From contig JAGFNK010000733.1 of assembly GCA_025769875.1 (NCBI GenBank), forward strand, positions 1 through 23,655: 23,655 nt of DNA, read 5' to 3'. This DNA comes from Russula earlei. Taxonomy: Eukaryota > Basidiomycota > Agaricomycetes > Russulales > Russulaceae. How positions within the stretch are numbered: the first letter of the stretch is position 1; the number at the start of each line of letters is the position of its first letter. The notes below the pieces were generated by a model, which saw only the letters and a program-made list of their open reading frames with translations, ran no database searches and was not told where the DNA came from. Positions 1 through 9,900 of this stretch are shown piece by piece. Both the position numbers and the translations under genes were made by a program.

Positions 1-56
1 TTCCTGACCAGACACCATCAACCCACTTCCTCATCCATCCACACAACACACATATC

Positions 57-1098
57 ATGTCTGGCTACAAGAAGTTCGCAATCGTCGGTGCCGGCAACGT
101 CGGCGGCTTCATCGCGGAGGAGCTCCTCAAGAAGAAGGACGCGGGCAAAATCGACGAGGTCGTCATCGTCTCGCGCCCCGTACGTCCCCCCCGCTCGTTC
201 CTCGCAACCGGCGAGCTAACTGACCCGATGCAGGAATCCGTCGACAAGGAGCAAAACAAGACCCTGGCCGCGCGCGGCGCACGCATCGTCGCCGCCGCGT
301 TCGACGACGTGCCCGCGCTCACCAAGGCGCTCGCCGGCGTGCACGTCGTCATCTCCACGATCAGCCTGTTGGCCATCGACGTGCAAGTGACCGTCGCGGA
401 GGCCGCCAAGGCCGCCGGCGCGAGCGTTTTCGTGCCGAGCGAGTACGGCGGTCCCACGGAGAATCTGCCCGGTCCCTCGGTGCCAAGGGCACGCTGCAGG
501 CCAAGCTGCGCGAGGTCGGCCCGCCCACCCTCGTCGTCTACACTGGCCCGTTCGCCGATTTCGCATGGATTCCGTACGTCGTCTTCCTCCTCGCGTTTCC
601 ACCCCGAGGGCTGATCGGTTTTTGTCGGCCACAGAGTCGTGCATCTCGATGTGGCAAGCGGAAAGGTCTCTGTCGGTGGTGATGGCAACTCGAAGATTTC
701 GTGGACTGCTCGTGGAGACCTCGCGCGGTTCCTTGCTCACGTCCTCGTCCACGCGCCCGCATCGCGCTTGCAGAACCAGACCCTCCGTCTCGAGGGCGAT
801 CGCGTGGTATGTCTTCTCGTCTCTTGATCAAACCCCGTCGAAAAATTTACCGAATGACGCCGCACAGTCGTTCAACGAGATTTTCCGAGGCTACGAGGAA
901 CGTACGGGCAAGAAGCTCGAAATAACATACCGTTCGACCGAATCTCTGCGCCAAAAGGTCGAGGAGAACCCGTACGACTTTGACGCGGATCTGCACCTCA
1001 ACTGGGCGACAGATGGCTTGGTAGGCGAGCCTGACAATGCGCTGTACCCAGACTGGAACCCCACAAAGGTGGTTGACATCATTGCGCCCAGAAAGTGA
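57..1098 (+). CDS. NmrA-like / isoflavone-reductase-like NAD(P)-binding protein (one apparent frameshift)
   Basis: Four exons: 57-179, 234-573, 635-806 and 868-1098, with introns of 54, 61 and 61 nt, all GT..AG. The product would be about 288 residues, typical for the family. Seen: an N-terminal Rossmann motif GAGNVGG at residues 11-17, an SRP at the end of the second strand (residues 39-41), a VPSEYGG motif near residues 108-114, then GAKGTLQAKL, YTGPFADFAW and a C-terminal LHLNWATDGL segment. Known of the family: NmrA-type atypical short-chain dehydrogenases bind NAD(P) and act as redox sensors or reductases of small phenolic or quinone substrates; the substrate here cannot be told. Odd: the frame before about 476 and the frame of GAKGTLQ differ by one base, and exon lengths sum to one short of a multiple of three, so one base appears missing near 474-480. 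It runs convergently toward the nucleoside hydrolase gene. Confidence 0.85.
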
Positions 1099-1318
1099 GC
1101 GGTTGCGACGGGAGATGTATCCGACGTTGCGGTTAGTCAGTTGCCGTTTGTATGTTTTTACCAACGCAGAAAAAGTAGAGCACTGCTAGAATATGGTTGA
1201 TATAAACTGACTGCTTCTGTTTCCGCCTATAAGCAAAGTCATGAAAAATCTCCCTCCCTGGAAGGGGGGGAAAGGTGAATCCTAGCAAGCGTGCCGTACA
1301 GTAGATTGCCGGAGGCCA

Positions 1319-3055
1319 TTACACTTGCAACAGATCCGCAGTCAGGCCCTCCTTGTCGACTTCGACGTGCCATATCCGTTTTAACATGATCTGAAGAAGT
1401 GCCTCGGCGCCTGGCGTGCTTTCGACCACGGGTATACCTTCTTGCTCATCCTTCCACGGGACCGCAACGGGAGCAGGCACCACAACGGGCTCGAGTGAGC
1501 CAAGGCCACCCGTTTCCGCGGACCCAGCGGCCATGCGCTTCTTCAGTTCCGCGTCCACATGTGCGCGGTTTGCTCCCGGTGCGCGCGCTTTCGGATCGTC
1601 GCGCCTGTCGACCACGCACATGCCGCTCGTGAGCTCGCCGATCCTGTGCATTCAGAACCGTCGGCGTTTGCCCGAGTGTACCAGGCATGGCATGGTGCAC
1701 AGCATGACGCACCGCTCTATCCGAAACACGCGACGGCGCGCCGTCCACCCGGGTGCGGACCCTTCTGGTAGCCCAGGCGGATGCGCGATCGCCGCCCAAA
1801 CGGCGACGATGTCGTGCAATTCCATCGCGTCCCGGCCATACGCGCGCATGACGCTGCGCGTGCGTCGCAGGAAGGCGCTGGTGAAGTGGGGCAACGGGCG
1901 TCTTGGCCGCAGGCACGGACGGCTCGTCTGCCGCGAACGCAGGGTCGACCCGCGCCGCATAGCCGCGGAACGGGAGCAGGTGGGCGGACGTGACGTCGAG
2001 CGGGAGGAGGAGCACGCGCGCGGGCGGCAGGCGCGTCCGTCGGGGATATCAGCACCTCGTCGACCGCGTGTGGGTCCGCGAGGAAATTGACTGGGCGGCG
2101 GACACCGCCGATGGGCCCGTCAGCGAAGACTGGCAACGTGGAGAAAAAAATTGAAGCGGGCACATTCGGCGGAGGGCGTCGCGTTCCGGGCACGTCGAGC
2201 GCGCCTCCCATGATCACGACGCGGCCGATTCGCTCGCGCACACAGGCACCGTCCGTCCGCAACATCCGCGCGAGGTTGGTCAGCGGGCCCAACGAGACAT
2301 ACGTCACCGAGCGCGCAGCGTGCTCGCGTAGGAGGCCAAGGGTGGCTTCGGGCGCGGGGCCGTCGCCGATCTCGAGATGAGGGTGATTTCGAGTCGAGTC
2401 GGAAAGGAATCCCGGTGGGAGGTTCAGCTCCGGGTGTGACTCTGTGATGCCACTGAGGCCATCGCTGATGGATACGTCTCAACGCATGGGTAAACTTTGA
2501 TAGACGAGCCTATGCGCACCGGCCATGAAAGTAGTTTGCGCTGTGCAATTCGCCACTAAGCGGACCTGCAGCGCCTTTCAGCAGGAGAGGTTTTCGCGCA
2601 GAGTTGTAGTTCGGAAAGAGGTCGCGCGACTCGGGGTGTCGGGCGATATGTCGACCAACCTCTTGATAGATTTTGAAGATGTTGAGGCTGAGACGGTATA
2701 AGTTCATCCACTAGACCGATATGAACCATGGGCGCACTAGCAAGCGTCTATGTCCGTGTTCCCTGCACACAAATGTATTATGACGAATGGGCACTGAGGC
2801 CAGTCTGGGGCACACACCGTAGGACACTACGAATGCAACAATCTCTATCTCTGGAGAAGCCAGCGCAAGGAGGCTATGATTTCAGTCAATATGCGCGAGC
2901 CCTTGGATGGAACGCGAAAGACAACATTGCGATAGTGTCATCCACGCCGGGATCGGTGTCAACTACAGGTAGGAGGGCCATTAGCACGGTAGAAAACACT
3001 ATGGACAGGTCAAATACATACTGATGACCGGTGTCCTACTCGGATTCTTAGACAT
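1319..3055 (-). CDS. Inosine-uridine-preferring nucleoside hydrolase (three apparent frameshifts)
   Basis: Hand-spliced exons on the minus strand: 3055-3022, 2962-2923, 2873-2818, 2762-2738, 2687-2520, 2464-2164, 2090-1713 and 1643-1319, about 442 residues. The ATG at 3055 gives MSKNPSRTPVI before the metal-binding DTDPGVDD motif. Then follow ALASPEIEI, SYGNTD, a YFHGRDGLSGI loop, GPLTNL, VVIMGGALDVPG, AEFNFLADPHAV, LLLPLDVT and a late LHD carrying the conserved His-Asp pair, all in the usual order. Family role: Ca-dependent hydrolysis of the N-glycosidic bond of ribonucleosides in purine/pyrimidine salvage. Most donors are GTATGT- or GTGCGC-like; the exon 2 donor (GTCTTT) is weak. Odd: the conserved frame is broken near 2184 (one base missing), in the CG run at 2014-2021, and near 1895-1898 (one extra base), so it is either a decaying copy or affected by consensus errors. 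Family assignment is secure; activity is not. Confidence 0.85.
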
Positions 3056-4060
3056 CCTTATAGACCTTCTTGGACAATATTGATACACACAGTCAAAGAG
3101 AAGAACGGATGCCCGCAATGATGTAGATGGACCATGCCGTCCACGAGCCAATTTTATGGCAACTCCCGCTCGCGCATCAACATTCAACCCTCGCTTCCAG
3201 CACCCTCGCAAATAATACTTACATCTTGCTTGCGAAGAGCTCCTTTTCCCGTTGCGCTCCTCATAATGAACCCAAACTCGTTGGTCCTAAACGAGAGTCC
3301 ACCCGCATTTAATTAGCTGTGTGAGTCTCCCGAATCTCGGTCTCCCCACTTCTCCACGGTTTTTTTCTAAAGAAAATCCTGATCTGCTCTACTACCATTA
3401 CACGGCGACTGTGCGTGCGGGTGTAGCGACTGCCATCGCCGAACCATGAAGTGGTCCTGACCGACAAGTGGGTGAACACAGAGTCGCGGCGGCGTGATCC
3501 CCGCGCAGATCGGTTCACGGAAGGACCTACCGAGGTACGTGATGGCTGCAGCGACTGGGATGCTCTCCTAGCGGCGTCATCCGGCTCGTCTCTGACTCCC
3601 CTACGTACGGCGGCGGCACAACTCCTCGTTACGAACGTCGAAGGACCTTCGCCCCGGAGTCCGGCCGCACAGAGATATTTTTACAAAAGCCCAGTGAGCA
3701 ATCAAATCATGCTATACTTTGTTTAACTAATCTACCTTTGCGGCAGCACTTCAGTGTTGAGAACCTCGGTCCCAATTGCTGGACTCAACCTTGAAGAACT
3801 CAACAATTGAGCAAGCTCACACTGTCCTTGGTCCCTCAAACCAACAGTGACATTATACCCACTCATATTGTTCTCTTGGACAAATTATCGTTCTTGTACA
3901 TCTACACTTGTTTTTAGTTTGGCATTGTAAAATGCCTACATTAGTATTCCTGTCATAGTGTAGCTGAATGGACTGCGAAGTTATTGCGCTATTATCAGTG
4001 CTTATTATCAATCATGTCGTGAACTATCCAATCCAAAATTATAGAACAAGAACCATGAAT
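3056..4060. other. Intergenic stretch upstream of the nucleoside hydrolase
   Basis: No gene can be supported. It should hold the promoter of the minus-strand nucleoside hydrolase just above 3055. Short open frames here lack splice structure and recognisable motifs. From about 3740 the base composition turns AT-rich and merges into the left arm of the DUF6532-bearing block. Confidence 0.5.
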
Positions 4061-4218
4061 TATCATAATAGCAAAATTATTATCCATAATGACGATAATG
4101 GTCGATAAAATTATTGGGGGTAAACTGGCGACGATAATTTCAGTTTTTGATAAATGATGCTAGCGAGGGATAATAAGTGCTAATTATCTCTCACCAGCGC
4201 GGGAGGTTTTTCCTGATG
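4061..4218. repeat. Left AT-rich arm flanking the DUF6532 gene
   Basis: AT-rich DNA full of TTATC/GATAA motifs. It contains an imperfect hairpin, GCTAGCGAGGGATAAT (4159-4174) against ATTATCTCTCACCAGC (4183-4198), 13 of 16 positions pairing. It ends in AGCGCGGGAGGTTTTTCCTGATG (split here as 4196-4200 plus 4201-4218), which recurs at 6555-6577 with one mismatch. The stretch at 4100-4136, read on the minus strand, resembles 6454-6480 (TTATC..CCCCCAAT..ATCG), so the two arms are also partly inverted relative to each other. Confidence 0.55.
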
Positions 4219-4595
4219 TGGGGGGTTGCATGAGGAGATCGTCAAGGCATCAGGTATGAGGATTGAGTAAGAGCATCAAAGTAGCACAGAGGGGGTAGGC
4301 GAATGAAGCATCCAACTGTCCAAGACTTCAATCCAACGATAGAAATATATTCAGTGCACAATACAATCATTTTACTGGGAGAATTAAGCTGGGAACTTCG
4401 TAGAAACAACTTTGAACACAGGGACTAAAGTAGCCTGCTCATCCAGGTGTGGGCAGAGTTGTTAGCATTTTGAATCCTTCGCTCAATGTATATAAGCAGA
4501 GTGACAGAGTGAGATAATATTAACCAAGCCAAGCTGTCCATGTTTTCGACCCACGTACCGGCCATCATCGTGTGGAACGCATTGCCACGATGCTC

Positions 4596-6176
4596 CTAGA
4601 TATGGTTGAATGTGCCAATATGGCCATGATAGACATCAAGGTATGCATTGGCTGAAAAGTCCGTGGCCTGGTGGACACTGGTACGCCACTCATGCAGGGC
4701 AGCATAGAGCTATATATATAGTTAGAACAGATTTTGAAGACAAGACTAAACTAAACTTACCGCTGTTGCTACCAATGCGACCATTGGTATTGGCACTTCA
4801 TGCGTCATCACCCCAAGGGTGTCTTGATGTGTCGGAAAGTGGTGTCCAAATTTACTCACAAACGAGTTAACACCTCCGGCAAAATACAAATCGTGAATCA
4901 CATTGATGATCCGCGTATTCCAATAGGGACGCAAGCGCATTATGAGACCAAAGTTTGACAAAACCTAACCACACATTAGATGGTATCAAATAAGAATAAG
5001 TCCACTTACACTTTTGCTGGTTGGAAACATATAGTTGTAATCTGTTAACTGCTTCTCAACAATGGCAATGATTGATGCCTTTGATGGGATGGCTGACAAC
5101 TCAGCCGAGATGATGGTAGTGTAGTGTTCTTTGGCTTCACGTCGGAAAAGGGGGATGCGACCACGCAGCTGTTGATTCCATCAGTAACGCCATCTCTCTG
5201 GTTGAGGAACTTACCACAGGGATAATTTTAGTCACGTATTCGTGATTGGACTGGAGGCGCCAATGGATGAATGAGGAACCGGGACGGGAAGAAGCAGCTG
5301 ATAAAAGAGCAGCCTTTATCACTGCGAGAACAGTAGGGGCATCAGGGAATGCGTGATCAATGAGCAAACTGGCTTGAACACTATCCACTGCATCTTGAAA
5401 GACGAGGCGAATTAGTGGGTGTTGCTTAGACAGTGTTACCTTGTTTGAATCTGGAGTAAGTATGAGATCGGTGTCAGCAGGCCAGCAAAATTCAGAAGCC
5501 AAAGCAGTAGCGCTGCTTTGACAATCTCGAGAAGATGGAACGTCGTCAGTTGTCCAAGTTTGGCTGCCGGGTGGTGCACCATCTGAGGCAGAAGGCCCAG
5601 GAGGGGCAACTGAAGCTGACCATGATGGTCTCTACATGAACAGCTTTGAGTTTTAGAAGAGATAAAATGATGTCGCAGACATACCTCAATTACCATCGCC
5701 TCAGAATGTTTCGTGGATGGTTGCTGGGTGGACTCCAGGTCCTCAAGCCAGTCAGTCTCTGACTCTGGGTTGCTATTGTCACCAGTGGTTTCAGTTTTGA
5801 CAGGTTTGGTTACAAGATGACGGGCATGTGCACCACCACTATCACCATAGAAAGCGGACACTGGGGAGAAAAAAAACGAACCATCAGTGGTTTGTTTGTT
5901 TGGTGACAAACCTTATTTGTCAGCATATGCACGCACTTCACTCCAACCTCCTTGGCATGGGCATGGCAATGCCCCTGCAATCATCATTCCCTCCTTGATA
6001 TCCAAGACCTTTGTGTCCAAGTCAACACATGCAACATCTATGATACCATGTGACACACTGGACTTCTGCGGCACACTGGACTTTCATGCCTTCTTTGCAA
6101 GTGGGGTATAGGTTGGCTGCACAGCCAAATTGGCAGAGCTGGGGTGATCAGCGTCTCCCTTACCATTCTGGAGCAT
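4596..6176 (-). CDS. DUF6532-type protein, 5' end unresolved
   Basis: Exons read with confidence: 5911-5685, 5631-5215, 5168-5010, 4964-4761 and 4709-4596, with introns of 45-53 nt and mostly GTAAGT or GTATGT donors. The conserved C-terminal domain is clear: HPLIRLVFQDAVDS, HAFPDAPTVLAVIKAALLSA, YVTKIIPVLRGRIPLFRREA, VIHDLYFAGG, VPIPMVALVATALYAALHEW and a final FSANAYLDVYHGHI. These match the pattern I know for DUF6532, a fungal domain of unknown function repeated in mushroom genomes. The N-terminal part is low-complexity, rich in Ser, Thr and Pro. Upstream of 5911 a coding-like frame continues to an ATG at 6176 but holds an in-frame TGA at 6084-6086 and no clean splice to 5911, so the start may be degraded. 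It lies inside an AT-rich unit with related ends, suggesting it travels with a repeat. Confidence 0.7.
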
Positions 6177-6225
6177 TGCCACACATTCTATATCGATCCT
6201 TTTGCAAATAGGCTTAGCTACCTGC

Positions 6226-6577
6226 AATTTGCATAGTAATGACAGTTATTGCAAGACTATTGAAAATTATTTATGTATTGCTAGTTCCAACACGGTATTA
6301 TTGCATGTTAGTGCGCACTATTGCACTTAGCGTTGGTTACTCACTACTGATAGTTCAATTTTGTTACCAAAGAAGTACATCCACCTGACCCCCCAGATTG
6401 ATCGGGCATTACTCGCCAGGCTTCTGACAGTTATTGATGTTATTGACACTTATCTGCCCCATCCCCCAATTGATCGGCTGTCTACTGACACTTATTTGGC
6501 ACTTATTACTCCTTATCACGCATTATCTTTGACTTACTTCGCATTACTCTCGCTAGCGCAGGAGGTTTTTCCTGATG
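6226..6577. repeat. Right AT-rich arm flanking the DUF6532 gene
   Basis: An AT-rich stretch with loosely repeated TTATTG, GACACTTATT and CATTACTC motifs. Two diverged copies of a unit starting CCCCCCAGATTGATCGG (from about 6391) and CCCCCAATTGATCGG (from about 6464) lie in tandem. The arm ends with CTCGCTAGCGCAGG and the 23-base direct match at 6555-6577 to the left arm (22 of 23 identical). No coding evidence. Confidence 0.55.
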
Positions 6578-6987
6578 CAGGTTCTGGCAGCTACCACTAT
6601 CGCGGTAGGTAAACCCAGACCTGTGCATTGGAGGTGAAATTATAATCCCTCAGGGCTGTCACTAGCACCTGACAATGCACCCAGGCAAAACAGGAAGAGC
6701 TACGCCCGACGCCGCAGCACGAGCGGAGCGACAGAAAAGAAATATCGTATTGTAATGATGAGGTGGCAAAACGCGCTTTCAACGATAGCAATACCTTTCA
6801 CGTCGTTGCTCGTCTGTGGGCACTCCGGCGTGTTCTTCAGCTCCGTTCTGCAGGGGGCTCCGACGGCCACTTGCAGCTCGGCCGGTAGAACGAACGTTGT
6901 ACTGTAGCAGTATGACAGCAGTTCGTCGTATAGTAGCCATCGTCATGTATATACACAGACTTTGTACAGTGATCCGGTCTCCTAGTT
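6578..6987. other. Short intergenic region 3' of the NLR gene
   Basis: No gene seen. It includes the presumed 3' untranslated region of the minus-strand NLR, whose stop codon is at 6988-6990, and the junction to the right arm of the AT-rich block. Confidence 0.5.
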
Positions 6988-9900
6988 CTACGCCTTGCGC
7001 GGGCTGTACTTCGATAATATCCCCGCAATCGCCCGCTCTCCGTTCCGTACTGCCTCTTCAAAGGCTGTCCGGCCATGATCGTTCCGAGCATGAACATTTG
7101 CCCCTCGGTCAAGTAGCTCCTGAATGAACTCGAGGCGGCCATAGATTGATGCAACGTGTAATATAGTCCAGTGATAGTCCTTTGCATTCACGTCGGCGCC
7201 ATGGTCAAGTAACAAGCGCACCACTTCCGAATGTCCTTCTGTCATCGCCGCGCGCAATGGGGTGATGCCAATTTCGTCATGAGAATTGACATCTGCCCCG
7301 TAATCGATTAGTAACTTCGCAATTTCCAAATTTCCTTCCCATGTCGCCCTGATCAGCGGAGTTTGAAGAGATGTATCCCGTTCATTGACATCGGTGCCGG
7401 CATCAAGTAAAGACCGCACGCTCTCAAGATTCCCGTCGTCTAAGGCCGTATGCAGTGAAGTTTTTGTCTCATTGACAACATCTGTACTTTTCCAGAGCCC
7501 ATGTGACAGCTGTGAACTATTGGGTGGGGGGACTTGTGACAATTCGTCCAAAGGCGTCGGGTCGATGGGAGCCTCAGAATCCACACCACCGTATTCATGT
7601 ATGAATTTTGCTACATCGGGTCTCCCGTTAACGAGTGCTAGGTCTAAGGCGGTCTTATCATCGATATCACGAATGTTGACATCAGCACCCGACTTGAGTA
7701 ATAGCTCAAAGATGTTGAGATCTCCGCCTTTTGCTGCTGCATGCGATGATGTAGAATCCCCGCGGGCTTTGGAATCTACATCTGGGCCAGATATGGGAAA
7801 GACGTCTGGGGGACTTATTGCCAGGTGTAAGGGAGTTTCTCGGTTCGGACCCAGAGTGTTGATTTCTGCGCCATATTGGATAAGTGATTCAGCAACCATG
7901 AAATGACCCCTTGCAGATGCGTAATGAAGGGGCATATACTGATAGTACGTTCGTTTGTCTGGATGTGGTGGTCAGAATGCCGCAGTTGAAGATCATGGGT
8001 GGTTATCGTGACACACCGGGACAAAGGTCGACGGCGGCGCCGCTCTGAAGTAAAAATCGGACGACATCCAGATGTCCATTTAACGATGCCCAGATCAATG
8101 CGGTGGCACCCCGATTATTTTGGAATCCCACATCTGCGCCACTTTGAACTAACAGACGGACGACTGGCGAGTGCCCCTCGCGCGATGCCAACATCACCGG
8201 GGTCCAACCCTCGTTGTCACAGGAATGCGCAATGGCGCCATTTTGGAGTAGCAAACGCACAACGTCCGAATGTCCATGTCGTGATGCTTTCATCAATGGG
8301 GTTGTGCCCGACTTGGTCTGGAATTCCACATTCGCACCACTCTGAAGCAACAAACGGATGATATCCAGGTGCCCTTCATCTGATGCAAACATTAATGGGG
8401 TCCAGCTGTCATTGTTACGGGAGTCCACAATTGCGCCGTTTTCGAGTAGCAAGCGCACAACATCCGAATGTCCATTTTGCGATGCTTTCATCAATGGGGT
8501 GGTACCCGACTTGGCTTGGAGTTGCACATCCGCGCCACTCTGAAGTAACAAACGGATTACATCCACGTGGCCTCCATCCGATGCTGACAATAATGGGGTC
8601 CAGACATCATTGTGATGGGGGTTTGCAATTGCGCCGTTTTGGAGCAGCAAGTGCACGACATCTGAATGTCCATTTCGCGATGCCAATATCAATGGGGTGA
8701 CACCCCACTTGTTTTGGAGTTGCACATCCGCGCCACTCTGAAGTAACAAACGGATGACATCCACGTGGCCTCCATCCGATGCCGACAGTAATGGGGTCCA
8801 GCGATCATTGTCACGGGAGTCCACAATTGCGCCGTTTTGGAGAAGCAAGTGGACGACATCCGATTGTCCATGTCGCGATGCAGACATCAATGGGCTGGCC
8901 CCCCACTTGGTTTGGAGTTCCATATCAACGTCACCTTGAAGTAACGAACGAACGACATCCAGATGCCCTCCGCTCGATGCCAATGTCAATGGGGTCCAGC
9001 CATTACTACCAAGGGCGTCTCCAATTGCCCCGTTTTGAAGTAGCAAGCGCACAACATCCGAATGTCCATTTTGCGATGCTTTCATCAATGGGGTGGTACC
9101 CGACTTGTTTTGGAGTTGCACATCCGCGCCACTCTGAAGTAACAAACGGATTACATCCACGTGGCCTCCATCCGATGCTGACAATAATGGGGTCCAGACA
9201 TCATTGTGTTGGGGGTTTGCAATTGCGCCGTTTTGGAGCAGCAAGTGCACGACATCTGAATGTCCATTTCGCGATGCCAATATCAATGGGGTGACACCCC
9301 ACTTGTTTTGGAGTTCCAAGTCCGCGCCATTCTTAAGTAACAAGCGGATGACATCCAGGTGCCCTCCATCCGATGCCGACATTAATGGGGTCCAGCCATC
9401 ATTATCACGGGAGTCCACAATTGCGCTGTTTTGAAGCAGCAAGCGCACAACATCCGAATGTCCATTTCGCGATGCTTTCATCAATGGGGTGGTACTCGAC
9501 TTGGCTTGGAGTTGCACATCCGCGCCACTCTGAAGTAACAAACGGATTACATCCACGTGGCCTGCATCCGATGCTGACAATAATGGGGTCCAGACATCAT
9601 TGTGGGGGGGGGGTACAATTGCGCCGTTTTGAAGTAGCAAGTGCACAACATCTGAATGTCTATTTCGCAATGCCAACATCAACGGGGTGACACCCCACTT
9701 GTTTTGAAGTTCCAAGTCTGCGCCATTCTTAAGTAACAAGCGGATGACATCCAGGTGCCCTCCATCCGACGCCAACATTGATGGGGTCCAGCCATCATTA
9801 TCACGGGAGTCCACAATCGCGCCGTTTTGAAGTAGCAAGCGCACGACGTCCGAATGTCCATTTCGCGATGCTTCCATCAATGGGCTGGCCCCCCAGGTTT

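Noticed and set aside
2728..3024. Plus-strand 98-codon frame
   Set aside because: It is antisense to exons 1-4 of the nucleoside hydrolase, where the minus strand carries the DTDPGVDD and SYGNTD motifs with proper splice sites.
3750..4560. Possible solo LTR (TGTTGAG start at about 3754, TATATAAGCAG near 4488)
   Set aside because: No matching second LTR, no CA-ended partner, no primer-binding site and no pol genes could be found; the resemblance is too slight.
4610..6111. Plus-strand open frames at 4610-4870 and 5887-6111
   Set aside because: They lie antisense to exons of the DUF6532-type gene, whose spliced minus-strand reading shows conserved motifs; the plus frames show none.
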